A stretch of 64,000 nucleotides of DNA. Source: Dermatophilaceae bacterium Sec6.4. Its GTDB lineage: Bacteria; Actinomycetota; Actinomycetes; Actinomycetales; Dermatophilaceae. Below the pieces are notes generated by a model. It ran no database searches, had not been told where the DNA came from, and saw only the letters and a list, made by a program, of their open reading frames with translations. Position numbers and translations under genes: made by a program. This document shows positions 9,441-18,235 of this stretch, one piece after another. Position 1 is the stretch's first letter. The number at the start of each line of letters is the position of its first letter. The stretch is from contig CP144172.1 in the NCBI GenBank assembly GCA_039636865.1, positions 620,001 to 684,000 on the forward strand, read 5' to 3'.

Positions 9441-10272
9441 CGTCCAGCGACTGCGGGGTCAGGCCCAGCAACCGGGTCGCTCTGGTGCAGTCGAAGAAGC
9501 CCCGGTGCCCGCTCAGGTCGCCGCGGACCGGAACGTCCGGGTAGTGCTGCGCGAGCAATTCGGCCGTTGGGCGCGTGCTGCTGGTCGTCGGGGCCACGAC
9601 GTAGATGACATGGCTGCCGGTGACGTCGGCCTGCACGGCTGCCAGGGTGGCGGAGGTCGCGTCAGCGAGTGCGGTGTAGCCCCACAGGTCCTTGGGCGCG
9701 GCCGGCGGCAGGTCCCGTTTCCAGCCGGCCAGGCTCGACGGGTCGCGCAGCACCGCATGTACGCGGAGGCAGACGATCGTCGCCGACGGGTTCCGCCTTC
9801 CGAAGTCGGCGGCCTGCGCCTCGGCCACCCACTTCGACAACGAGTACGGGTCGTGGGAGTAGGTCGGGTGGTCCTCGGTGATGGGGAACCAGTCGTAATG
9901 GGGAGTGTGACTGTAGGCCCCCCCGATGGCATTGATGCTGGAGGCGAGACACACCTTTGTGATGCCGTTGTCGGCGGCTGCGAGCAGGGCGTTGTAGCTC
10001 GCGATCACATTGTTGTGGTGCACCTGCGGCTCGGGTGCGGCGGTGGGTTTGATGTAGGCAGCGAGGTGGATGACGGCGTCGCAGCCGCGTACCGCGTCCC
10101 GCACAGCGGGGTAGTCGGTCATATCGACCTCAACGGGGTGCACCGCCTCGTTGTCGGCGGACCGGTGCGCGCCGGGCAGATCCAGGGCGACGACGCTGTG
10201 CCCCTGCTCGACTGCGGCAGCCGTGACCGCAACTCCGAGCAGACCCCCGGCCCCGGTGACCGCTATCCGCAT
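9433..10272 (-). CDS. Extended SDR, NAD(P)-dependent sugar/uronate dehydrogenase-like
   Basis: This NAD-dependent epimerase/dehydratase-type SDR has 279 residues. The Rossmann motif GAGGLLG lies at residues 7-13, an acidic residue follows beta-2 (ALDLPG), and the sequence continues with HLAAYIKP and ASSINAIGG. The YSLSK catalytic Tyr/Lys pair is near residue 142. The layout resembles uronate dehydrogenases and related sugar dehydrogenases more than nucleotide-sugar epimerases, being short and lacking a long C-terminal domain. Its position between lactonase and mannonate dehydratase (10-bp overlap with uxuA) suggests it oxidises an aldose or uronate to its lactone. Mannose or glucuronate are the candidate substrates. 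Confidence 0.85.
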   Translation of the reverse strand: MRIAVTGAGGLLGVAVTAAAVEQGHSVVALDLPGAHRSADNEAVHPVEVDMTDYPAVRDAVRGCDAVIHLAAYIKPTAAPEPQVHHNNVIASYNALLAAADNGITKVCLASSINAIGGAYSHTPHYDWFPITEDHPTYSHDPYSLSKWVAEAQAADFGRRNPSATIVCLRVHAVLRDPSSLAGWKRDLPPAAPKDLWGYTALADATSATLAAVQADVTGSHVIYVVAPTTSSTRPTAELLAQHYPDVPVRGDLSGHRGFFDCTRATRLLGLTPQSLDDD

Positions 10273-11252
10273 GAGTCCCGACCTGCTGCCTCACGCAGAC
10301 CCTTGAGGTACCCGATGGCGAACAGCCGACCGTAGGGGGAGTAGCCCGGACGGTCGTTGCTGTCGCCTTCGACCGTGGGCACGTGGTCGGGGCGCAGTAC
10401 CCCGTCGAAGCCGACCTCGCGGTAGGCGCTCAGACAGGCGAGCAGGTCGGTCGGGCCGTCGTCGTGCCACGTCTCGTGGAAAGACTGGGCGGTGCCGCGC
10501 ACGTCGCGCATGTGCACGAAGAAGATCTTCTGCTGGCGCCCGAAGTGCTGGATCACGCCCGGCAGATCGTCGGACATCAGCGCGAAGTTGCCCTGACAGA
10601 GCGTGATTCCGTTGACCGGGCTGGGGACCAGGTCCAGCAGCCGGTCGTAATTCTCGATGCTGCGCATGATGCGCCCCACTCCGCGCAACGGGGAGATGGG
10701 CGGATCGTCCGGGTGCATCGCCAGCTGCACGCCGGCCCGCTCGGCCACCGGGACGACGCGTTCCAGGAAGTGCTGCAGGGTCTTCCACAGCGTTTCTTCC
10801 GGCAATCGGCCCCACGGGGTGCCCGGTGCGTCGGCCAGCAGGGACGCGTCAAAGCTGCTGACCAGCGAACCGCCCCGCGACGGGACCGCGGTGTTGGTAC
10901 GTACCCAGTTGAAGTCGGCCATCCATTCGTAACACCACACCGGGATGCCGAGGCGGCCCATGTTCTCGATGAGCGTGCAGACAGTGTCGATCTCGGCCTC
11001 ACCGCCGGGTAGGCCCCGTTTGGCATTGTTCAACGGTGGCCGGGCCTCGATCACGGCCAGCTCGAAACCCTGTGCCTGGTAGAGCTGTTGCATGCGCAGC
11101 AGTGGCATGAAATCCCATGGCTGCTCGCCGTCCTGGAGTGTGTCCGCAGGGGGCAGTCCCCCGACGGCGTGGCGGACCCCGGCCTGTCGCATCAACGGCC
11201 ACAGCACGGTTTCGCTGGTGTCCGGCGGCAGGAATTCGGCGATCTGGATCAT
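10263..11252 (-). CDS. uxuA: Mannonate dehydratase UxuA
   Basis: UxuA dehydrates D-mannonate to 2-keto-3-deoxy-D-gluconate. The 329-residue sequence shows the family motifs CYEWMADFNWVRT, AMHPDDPP (metal ligand region), ITLCQGNF, FVHMRDVRG and VLRPDHVP, ending in IGYLKGL. It is a little shorter than the enterobacterial form, as is common in actinobacteria. It overlaps the RraA-family gene by 4 bp (ATGA) and the SDR gene by 10 bp. A second, non-homologous mannonate dehydratase candidate (ManD type) is encoded at 34820-36049. Confidence 0.93.
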   Translation of the reverse strand: MIQIAEFLPPDTSETVLWPLMRQAGVRHAVGGLPPADTLQDGEQPWDFMPLLRMQQLYQAQGFELAVIEARPPLNNAKRGLPGGEAEIDTVCTLIENMGRLGIPVWCYEWMADFNWVRTNTAVPSRGGSLVSSFDASLLADAPGTPWGRLPEETLWKTLQHFLERVVPVAERAGVQLAMHPDDPPISPLRGVGRIMRSIENYDRLLDLVPSPVNGITLCQGNFALMSDDLPGVIQHFGRQQKIFFVHMRDVRGTAQSFHETWHDDGPTDLLACLSAYREVGFDGVLRPDHVPTVEGDSNDRPGYSPYGRLFAIGYLKGLREAAGRDSCG

Positions 11253-12109
11253 CGCGTCGCACCTGACTGCTGCGCGGCTGACTGCTGGGTGGCTGTCCGC
11301 TGCGAGAGCCAGGCCTGGTAGGCCAGCTCGATGTGGTCGGCCCAGGGTTCGTCGTCGATCTGGGCGCTGCTGAAGCTGCCGTCGGTAATCGCGCCCTTGC
11401 CGTACTCGTCGCGGATGCTGACGTCCTGCGCCGCGTCGGCGACCCGCTGGGCGAGATGGGCAGGGATGAAGACAACACCGGTGGGAGTGCCCAGCACGAC
11501 ATCACCGGGCAGGACGGTGGCAGGGCCGATACGCACCGGGAAGTTGACGCCGGCGAGCACCACGTCGGCAATGGCGGTGGGGTCCGTGCCGCGGCAGAAG
11601 AAGTTGACGCCGTCCAGTTCCTGCAGGCCGGCGAGGTCGCGCACGCCGCCGTCGATGACGGCGCCCACCCCGGTCCGGACCGCGATGGCCGTGCCGAGGT
11701 TGTCCCCGATCACGGTGCCATCGGCGATCTTGCCGAAGATGTCGGTGACCATCACGTCGCCCTGCTGCAGCAGCGAGATCACCCACGAATTCTGCTTATC
11801 AGGCTCACGGTGACCCTCGCGCGCGCCGGCTGCGACGACGACCGCGTCCAGGTCCGGGCGGTGCGGCAGGAACTGGCAGGTCAGCGCCCGACCGACCAGC
11901 GGGGTGCCCGGGTGGGTCTGCAACCAGCCGCCGGAGAACTGTCGGTGGTACCCGGCATCGCGCAGCACCGACCAGGCCTGCTCCGTCGTTGCGGCCCGCA
12001 GTCGGGCCAGGATCGCGTCGGGCACGTGCGGGCGACCGTCGGGTAGCCGCTCGCCGGTCCAGTCAGGGGTGAGCTCTACGACGTCGGCGGGGTCGGGGGA
12101 AACGCGCAT
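11249..12109 (-). CDS. RraA-family protein
   Basis: The 286-residue protein contains an RraA-like fold found in 4-hydroxy-4-methyl-2-oxoglutarate/oxaloacetate-decarboxylating aldolases. The motifs GDNLGTAIAVRTG, VIDGGVRD and PGDVVLGTPTG carry the usual metal and pyruvate-site residues. An N-terminal stretch of about 60 residues precedes the core. It lies 14 bp after the AGE epimerase gene and overlaps uxuA. RraA-type proteins recur in sugar-acid operons, where they may act as aldolases or dehydratases; the reaction here is unknown. Confidence 0.85.
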   Translation of the reverse strand: MRVSPDPADVVELTPDWTGERLPDGRPHVPDAILARLRAATTEQAWSVLRDAGYHRQFSGGWLQTHPGTPLVGRALTCQFLPHRPDLDAVVVAAGAREGHREPDKQNSWVISLLQQGDVMVTDIFGKIADGTVIGDNLGTAIAVRTGVGAVIDGGVRDLAGLQELDGVNFFCRGTDPTAIADVVLAGVNFPVRIGPATVLPGDVVLGTPTGVVFIPAHLAQRVADAAQDVSIRDEYGKGAITDGSFSSAQIDDEPWADHIELAYQAWLSQRTATQQSAAQQSGATR

Positions 12110-12123
12110 CGGTCTGCTCCTTC

Positions 12124-13338
12124 CTATCGGTTGCCGGCAAGAGCGGCGGGGGCGGTCGGGGCCAGCGGAAGGCGCGGCAGCAGGGTGGCGTGCAGGGAGT
12201 GGTAGAGATCGGGACGACCTGACCAGACGGTCGCGGCCGGCTGATTGCCGGGGTCCAGCTCATGACGCCAGGAGCCGTCATCGTCGATCAGATAGGTGGC
12301 TGCGTAGTCCCACCAGGTGCGGTACCAGGTGTCGTACCCGCGGTCACCGGTGTGTTTCAGCAGCGCTGCAGCCGCGCAGATCGCCTCCGCGACCACCCAG
12401 TGCATCCGCTGCCGGACCACGGGAGTGCCTGTCCAGTCGGTGGTGTAGACGAAACCGTCCGCACCGTCGACGGCCCACCCGTCGGCGACGGCCCGCTGGA
12501 AGAGCTGGACGGCCCCGTCGGTGAGGACCGGTGCATCACCCACCCCGGCCGCGGCCACATGCAGGGCGAGTCTGGCCCATTCCAGGCCGTGCCCCACGGT
12601 GGCGCCGTACGGCTGGAACGGGTGGTCCGGTTCGTCGCGGTGGTGCTCCATCATCGGGGACCACTCGGCGTCGAAATGCTCCGGTACCCGCCACCCGTTC
12701 CCACGCGCCCAGCCCAGGACAGTCGTGGTGATGCGCGCGGCCCGCTCGCGCCAGCGGGGGTCGCCGGTTGCATCCGATGCGGCCAGCAGCGCCTCGACGC
12801 TGTGCATATTGGCATTGATGCCGCGGTAATTGCTGTATTCGGACCAGTCGGCGGCTGCCTGATCACGGTGCAGACCGTAGGCCTCTTCCCAGAAACGAGC
12901 GTCCAACACGTGCAGTGCCTCGTCCAGGAGCGCTCGTGCGCCGGGAATGTCGGCAAACGTGGCGCTGGAGGCGGCCAGTACGACGAACGCGTGCGCGTAC
13001 GCCTCTTTCGCGTCGTCGCATTCCGGGCCGGGACCGATGGAGGCGAACCACCCCGCGTTGACGGCGTCGCGCAGCTGTCCGGTCAGACCCTGCAGGGCGC
13101 GGGCGGCAAGCGGCGCGCAACCGGGGATGCCCGCCAGGTGACCCAGGCTGTAGGCATGCAGCATCCGAGCAGTCACGTAGGTGTGCACGGGCTTGGCCTG
13201 GTCCGGTCGGCCCTGCTCGTCCAGCCACCAGGATCCCCCGCCCGGGTGGGGGAAGTTGCGTGCGAACTGCAGCTGGAGTGCGGTCTGGCGCAGCAGCCAC
13301 GCCCGGTGGTCCGGCTGATCGATCCACGAGGTGGTCAT
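12124..13338 (-). CDS. AGE-family epimerase/isomerase
   Basis: This 404-residue (alpha/alpha)6-barrel protein belongs to the N-acylglucosamine 2-epimerase family, which also includes mannose isomerases and cellobiose/mannobiose 2-epimerases. Visible blocks are WWLDEQGRPD, TYVTARMLHAYSLG, INANMHSVEALLAA, VPEHFDAEWSP and QRMHWVVAEAICAA, with the conserved His residues of the active centre. ATG 13338 is preceded by GGGAAG; the frame is open for a further 24 codons but those are not family-like. It is the first enzyme gene after the ROK regulator. A role in mannose or mannobiose epimerisation fits the locus but is inferred. Confidence 0.87.
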   Translation of the reverse strand: MTTSWIDQPDHRAWLLRQTALQLQFARNFPHPGGGSWWLDEQGRPDQAKPVHTYVTARMLHAYSLGHLAGIPGCAPLAARALQGLTGQLRDAVNAGWFASIGPGPECDDAKEAYAHAFVVLAASSATFADIPGARALLDEALHVLDARFWEEAYGLHRDQAAADWSEYSNYRGINANMHSVEALLAASDATGDPRWRERAARITTTVLGWARGNGWRVPEHFDAEWSPMMEHHRDEPDHPFQPYGATVGHGLEWARLALHVAAAGVGDAPVLTDGAVQLFQRAVADGWAVDGADGFVYTTDWTGTPVVRQRMHWVVAEAICAAAALLKHTGDRGYDTWYRTWWDYAATYLIDDDGSWRHELDPGNQPAATVWSGRPDLYHSLHATLLPRLPLAPTAPAALAGNR

Positions 13339-13406
13339 CGACGCTTCCCTTCTCGAACGGTCATGGATCGCTGGGGGTCGCGGTGATCTGGTCGTACGGG
13401 TCACGG

Positions 13407-14693
13407 TCACTTCGCGGCCGCTGCTTCGGGGACTGCTCCGGCGGAGCTTCCGCCGGCCGAGATTCCGCGATCCGGGTCGGAGATGATCAGGGACAGGCCG
13501 GAGGCCGAACTCTGTGGAGCGAGCTCGCTCTGCAACACCATCGCTGCGGCGCCGGTGGCCGCTGCATCGGTTGCGTTCGAGGAGATGCTCACGGTGACCG
13601 GGTGCGCTCCGCGGGCGAAAAACGTCTGCTCCAGACGCTGCTGAATGGCAGGCAGGAACAGCGGACCGGCGACCGCGAACGCAGGTCCGGTCAGGATCAC
13701 CTGGTCGAGATCGAGGATGTTGGTCAGGGTGTGCACGGCGACGGCTACGTCATCTGCAGCACGGTCGAAGATCCGGGCAGCTGCGGGGTGGCCGTTCATA
13801 GCGGCTCGCGCGGCTGCGGCGAACTGCTCGTCGATCAATGCCCCGCTCAGATCGCAGCCGGCGCGCTGCGCCGCCTGCACGATTGCACCGGCGCTCGCCA
13901 CCGTCTCCAGGCAGCCGTTGCTACCGCACCAGCAGGGCAACCCGTTGCGCACCACGCAGATGTGCCCGATCTCGCCGGCGTTGCCGCTGGCACCGACGAT
14001 CGGATGACCCGATGCAAGAATTCCGGCGCCTATCCCGGTGCCCATGTAGACGGCTGCGAACACGCTCGTCGGGTCCAGCGCCCCCGCCCAGAACTCACCG
14101 ATGGCAGCCGCGGTGGCATCATTTCCCAGGACAACCGGGAGGCCGGTTGCGGCCGCCAGCGCGTCCACGAGCGGGAATTCGATCCACGGCTGCATCTCCG
14201 GCGTGGACAACGCAATACCGGTTGCCGTGGTCGCCGGTCCGGGGGAGACCAGACCGACACCGGTCAGTCGTTCGAGGGTCAGGCCGACCTGCGTGACCAG
14301 AGCCGTCACGTCCGCAGCCATCCGCTGCACCACCTGCTGCGGGTCCTGGGTGTCGGTGCCGCCCCGGCGTGACCAGCGGGCCACCACATGCCCGGACAGA
14401 TCGGCCAGAACGTAGGTGGTCGCGGTGTGGTCCAGATGTACGCCGACCGCGAAACGCGACTCGATGCCGAGGCTGAGCAGCACAGCCGGCTTGCCACCGG
14501 TCGAGGCTGCCCGGCCGGACTCGACGATCAGGCCGTCGTTGATCAGCCCGCGTACGACGACGGTCACGGTGGCTGCATTCAGACCCGTGCGCCGCGCAAG
14601 AGCAGCGCGACTGATCTGTCCGGCTGCCCGGATCCCATCGAGCAGCAGCGCGCGATGGGCGGCCAACGCCGTGCTGGATGACCTGGTCGCCAT
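13407..14693 (-). CDS. ROK-family transcriptional regulator
   Basis: The 428-residue protein has an N-terminal winged helix-turn-helix (ISRAALARRTGLNAATVTVV region, residues about 22-45) and a C-terminal ROK sugar-kinase-like domain. The zinc motif of the family is seen as PCWCGSNGCLE. ATG 14693 is selected because TAGGAGGT lies 6-12 bases upstream; an earlier in-frame ATG at 14777 has no such site and would run into the promoter region. It is transcribed away from the sugar ABC transporter genes, and a 23-bp palindrome lies in the 190-bp intergenic region. It most likely represses both units until a mannan-derived sugar binds. Confidence 0.9.
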   Translation of the reverse strand: MATRSSSTALAAHRALLLDGIRAAGQISRAALARRTGLNAATVTVVVRGLINDGLIVESGRAASTGGKPAVLLSLGIESRFAVGVHLDHTATTYVLADLSGHVVARWSRRGGTDTQDPQQVVQRMAADVTALVTQVGLTLERLTGVGLVSPGPATTATGIALSTPEMQPWIEFPLVDALAAATGLPVVLGNDATAAAIGEFWAGALDPTSVFAAVYMGTGIGAGILASGHPIVGASGNAGEIGHICVVRNGLPCWCGSNGCLETVASAGAIVQAAQRAGCDLSGALIDEQFAAAARAAMNGHPAAARIFDRAADDVAVAVHTLTNILDLDQVILTGPAFAVAGPLFLPAIQQRLEQTFFARGAHPVTVSISSNATDAAATGAAAMVLQSELAPQSSASGLSLIISDPDRGISAGGSSAGAVPEAAAAK

Positions 14694-14759
14694 CTGAGTC
14701 CACCTCCTACGACTTCGGTAACGATTTGGGGTTCCAGCGTCCCACCGAAGCGGTTGGCC

Positions 14760-14788
14760 TTGACTTACTGTAAACACTACATTAAGAA
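14760..14788 (+). promoter_or_regulatory. Promoter of the ABC transporter unit with an embedded palindromic operator
   Basis: A near-perfect inverted repeat has arms CTTACTGTA (14764-14772) and TACATTAAG (14778-14786) around a 5-bp centre; 8 of 9 positions pair. It lies between a -35-like TTGACT (14760-14765) and a -10-like TAAGAA (14783-14788) with 17-bp spacing. Binding there would block RNA polymerase. The adjacent ROK regulator is the likely ligand-controlled repressor. Confidence 0.6.
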
Positions 14789-14883
14789 TGTGGCATCAGT
14801 CACAGTTCGCCGAAGATCTTCCAGTCGGCCCAGACCAGCAGTACCGCCGCCCCGCTCGGGTCGGCCCATTGAGAGGACAACAC

Positions 14884-16184
14884 ATGCTTCACTCCCAGCG
14901 CGGACGCTCCGTGGTCGCCCTTGTCGCCGTGAGCTCGTTCGCCGGTCTCGGCCTGGCTGCCTGCGGGTCGAGCAGCGGCGGCTCCTCGTCGAACGCATCC
15001 GGCCCGCCGTCCGGAACGATCCTCGTTCTGACGAACCGCACCGACATCGTCAATACCGAACTGCCTGCCTACGCCAAGGAGTTCAACAAGATCTACCCGA
15101 AGGTCACGGTGAAGTTCCAGGCCCTCACCGACTACGCGGGCGACGTCAAGACCCGGATGAGCACGAAGAACTACGGCGACGTGTTGCTGGTACCGACCGA
15201 CATCCCCCCACGCAACTGGCCACCTTCTTCGAACCGCTCGGCACAACGGCTGAGATGGGCAAGAAGTACCGTTTTGCGGACGCGATTGCCAATGCCGGCA
15301 AGGTCTACGGGCTCGCTACATTCGGCGACGCAAACGGCATCGTCTACAACAAGAAGATCTTCAAACAGGCCGGCATCACCTCCGAGCCCACCACGCCCGG
15401 TCAGCTGATCACCGACCTGAAGGCTGTCAAGGCCAAGACGGCAGCCACTCCCTACTACACGAACTACAAAGACGGCTGGCCGTTGGCGTGGCCCGCTGGG
15501 ACGATGGGCGCCGTCAGTGGCGACGTCAATGCGAACGTGAAGATGGCTTCCAACCCCACGCCGTGGGCCGCTGGATCCGAGATGAACACGCTCGACAACC
15601 TGCTGTACACCATGGTCAAGGACAAGCTGACCGAGAAGGACCCGACCACAACGAACTGGGAAACCTCCAAGTCACTGCTGGCAACCGGCAAGATCGCCAT
15701 GATGCCGCTCGGGTCGTGGGCTCTGCCGCAGATGCAGCTGGCCTCCAAGACCGCCGGTACCGACCCCGCCGACGTCGGCTTCATGCCGATGCCGTTCCAG
15801 ACCAATGGCAAGTCCAATGTGCCGATCGGGCCGGACTGGACCCAGGGTGTCAGCGTGCACTCCAGCAACAAGAAGGCCGCCATGGCCTGGGTCACCTGGT
15901 TCACCGACAAGTCCGGTTACTACAAGCCCAATGGTGGCGTTCCGACCTTGAAGTCGCTGCCGCTGCCCGACAGTCTGACGTCGCTGAAGGGCGCGAACAT
16001 CCTGCAGATGGTGCCTTCGCCCAAGTCAACTGCGGTCGACAAGCAGTCCGAGATCGCCATCACCCAGCCGGACCCGTACCGCAAGCTCGTCGACTCTGCC
16101 CGCGGTGCCTCGGGCACGACGGAGCAGCAGTTGTTCGACCAGTGGAACAAGGCGTGGGGCGCCGCGATCAAGTCCGTCGGCTGA
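14884..16184 (+). pseudogene. Sugar ABC transporter substrate-binding lipoprotein, frameshifted
   Basis: This gene would encode an extracellular CUT1 sugar-binding lipoprotein feeding the two permeases downstream. ATG 14884 begins a signal peptide with lipobox LAAC followed by a Ser/Gly linker. The first part is read in one frame up to about 15209. The rest, from TQLATFFEPLG to the stop at 16184, is read in the next frame. The break falls at a run of six C (15204-15209). Restoring a seventh C gives a continuous protein through VPTDIPPTQLATFF. Each half is a convincing piece of one binding protein. Either the gene is inactive or one base was lost in sequencing or assembly. Confidence 0.82.
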
Positions 16185-16201
16185 CCCGTTCCCTGTCCTT
16201 A

Positions 16202-16237
16202 GTTACGCGGCAGGCAATGCGTTGCCTGCCGCGTAAC
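16202..16237 (+). terminator. Strong intra-operon hairpin after the binding-protein gene
   Basis: A perfect 16-bp stem (16202-16217 with 16222-16237) closes a 4-base loop between the binding-protein gene and the first permease. No clear T-run follows. Such hairpins commonly protect the upstream mRNA or cause partial termination, giving more binding protein than permease. Confidence 0.65.
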
Positions 16238-16328
16238 GGCAAGGTCTTCACCCCAGCACGCCCAGCACGCCCCCACACAGTGGCGACCGCCCGCATCCGG
16301 TGCACGGTCTCGCACAGAGGAGAAATCA

Positions 16329-17279
16329 ATGAGTGGTCTCACGTCGGGGGTGCTGTCGCGCACCCAGGACAGGAGTGCGCGTAAAGCGAAAAGCCGTCGC
16401 AAGGGCCGCGGCGGGGTCAGTGGCTCGAAAGTAACCCCGTATCTGTTTCTGCTCGTTCCCGTGGTGCTGCTGGTTGTATTCACCTACATCCCGGTCGTCA
16501 ATCTGTTCTGGTACTCGGTCACCAGCTGGGACGGGCTGAGCCCGAGCAAACCTTTTGTCGGCCTGACCAATTATGAAGATTTCTTTACCCGGCCTGAATT
16601 GTTCAGGGTCTTCTTCGTGTCGCTGTACTACATCGGCGCGTCGGTGCTCCAGATGGGCCTCGCGCTGTATTTCGCCACAATTCTCAGTTTCAACACGAAG
16701 TTCAAGAACCTTTTCAAGGGAATTCTCTTCTTTCCCTATTTGATCAACGGCGTCGCCGTGTCGTACATCTTCCTGTTCTTCTTCCAGCCCGGTGGGACGC
16801 TCGACTCCGTGCTCGGCGTGGTCGGTATCCACAACACCCTGCTGTGGCTCGGCAATCCGCACATTGTGAACGTTTCCCTCGCCGGTGCATCGATCTGGCG
16901 GTTCATGGGGCTGAACTTCGTGCTGTTCCTCGGAGCCATCCAGTCGATCCCGACGGATATCTACGAGGCGGCCGAACTGGACGGCGCCAACCGCTGGCAC
17001 CAGTTCCGGTACATCATTGCGCCGGGTATCAAGCCGATCATCAGCCTGACCTTCATCCTGGCGATTGCCGGCAGTCTGTCGGCCTTCGAACTGCCGTTCA
17101 TCATGCTCGACGGTGCCAACGGGTCGGCCACCTTCGTCATCCAGACCATCAAGATCGCTTTCCAGGACAACAAGGTCGGGCTCGCCTCGGCAATGGCCGT
17201 CGTCCTGCTGGCCATCGTGCTGATCATTACCTGGGTCCAACGCAAGCTCGTGCCAGATGAGGATGTGTCCCTTTCATGA
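16329..17279 (+). CDS. Sugar ABC transporter permease (MalF/UgpA type)
   Basis: This is an integral membrane subunit of a CUT1 carbohydrate importer, 316 residues with about six membrane segments, the first at VTPYLFLLVPVVLLVVFTYI. The cytoplasmic EAA loop is clear as YEAAELDGANRWHQFRYI. A basic N-terminal tail precedes the first helix. ATG 16329 follows GAGGAGAAATCA. The start of the next permease overlaps its stop by 4 bp. With the binding-protein gene upstream and mannan enzymes around it, manno-oligosaccharides are the probable cargo. Confidence 0.93.
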   Translation: MSGLTSGVLSRTQDRSARKAKSRRKGRGGVSGSKVTPYLFLLVPVVLLVVFTYIPVVNLFWYSVTSWDGLSPSKPFVGLTNYEDFFTRPELFRVFFVSLYYIGASVLQMGLALYFATILSFNTKFKNLFKGILFFPYLINGVAVSYIFLFFFQPGGTLDSVLGVVGIHNTLLWLGNPHIVNVSLAGASIWRFMGLNFVLFLGAIQSIPTDIYEAAELDGANRWHQFRYIIAPGIKPIISLTFILAIAGSLSAFELPFIMLDGANGSATFVIQTIKIAFQDNKVGLASAMAVVLLAIVLIITWVQRKLVPDEDVSLS

Positions 17280-18115
17280 AAAGCTCCCACAGCATCAAGT
17301 CTCGCGCCGCCGCAACCGGTAAATACACGAGCCTGGTTGTCTATTCGCTGATAACCCTCGTGCCGCTGGTCGTTCTCGTCATCACGTCGCTGAAGACAAA
17401 GAAGGACTACGCGACCAGTGGGCCGCTGGACCTGCCACGACATGTGACGTTCGCCAACTTCAAATATGCATTCGTGCAGGGCGACATGGCCAGCGCCTTC
17501 ATCAATACGACGATCATCCTGGTCATCTCGACCGTGGCTTCCATCATCATCGGGACGATGGCCGCCTATGCGATCAGCCGATTCAATTTCCGCTTCAAGA
17601 AGACGGTGGTGGCGGCCTTCCTGCTGGCCGCGCTGGTGCCGGCCGTGACGACGCAGGTTGCCACGTTCCAGGTTGTCAATGCGCTCGGGGTCTACGACAC
17701 CCGTAAAGCTGCGATCATCCTCTTCACAAGTACCGATATCGTCTCGATCTACATCTTCATCCAGTTCATGCGCTCCATTCCGATTTCGCTGGACGAGGCT
17801 GCCAAGTTGGATGGGTGTAACCACTTCACCATCTACCGCAAGATCATCCTCCCGTTGTTGCGGCCGGCGATTGCCACCGTGGTCATCATCAAGGGCATCG
17901 CGATCTACAACGAGTTCTACATTCCGTATCTGTACATGCCCGACCAGAACCTCGGTGTCGTCTCCACGTCGCTGCAGCGCTTCATCGGGCCCAGAGGCAC
18001 CGAGTGGGAGCAACTATCGGCCGGCGCGCTCATCGTCATCGTGCCCACGCTCGTCATCTTTCTGGTGCTGCAGAAGCAGATCTACAACGGCATATCGGCC
18101 GGCGCGACCAAGTAG
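17276..18115 (+). CDS. Sugar ABC transporter permease (MalG/UgpE type)
   Basis: This is the second permease of the CUT1 importer, 279 residues. It has an N-terminal membrane helix with a short cytoplasmic lead, a large extracytoplasmic segment (KTKKDYATSGPLDLP region) and the EAA loop LDEAAKLDGCNHFTIYRKI. It starts at ATG 17276 inside the end of the preceding permease gene, so translation is coupled. No ATPase gene follows; the MsiK-type ATPase at 5398-6477 is the likely partner. Confidence 0.93.
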   Translation: MKSSHSIKSRAAATGKYTSLVVYSLITLVPLVVLVITSLKTKKDYATSGPLDLPRHVTFANFKYAFVQGDMASAFINTTIILVISTVASIIIGTMAAYAISRFNFRFKKTVVAAFLLAALVPAVTTQVATFQVVNALGVYDTRKAAIILFTSTDIVSIYIFIQFMRSIPISLDEAAKLDGCNHFTIYRKIILPLLRPAIATVVIIKGIAIYNEFYIPYLYMPDQNLGVVSTSLQRFIGPRGTEWEQLSAGALIVIVPTLVIFLVLQKQIYNGISAGATK

Positions 18116-18129
18116 ACATTTCGGTGGGT

Positions 18130-18159
18130 AGGGCCGGGGACGGTCACGTCCCCGGCCCT
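18130..18159 (+). terminator. Hairpin after the permease pair
   Basis: A perfect 12-bp GC-rich stem (18130-18141 with 18148-18159) with a 6-base loop lies 15 bp after the second permease. No strong T-run follows, so termination may be partial, and the beta-mannosidase gene may still be co-transcribed. Confidence 0.65.
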
Positions 18160-18235
18160 GTTCATGCCCGCGACACCATTACCCACGCCCATCACCCGAA
18201 CTCCCCGAGTTTGTTGAGATGAAGAGGTTTCCCCG

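Noticed and set aside
15204..15209. Programmed ribosomal frameshifting in the binding-protein gene
   Set aside because: No slippery heptamer with a clear downstream stimulator was identified, and such genes are not known to use it. A missing C is simpler.
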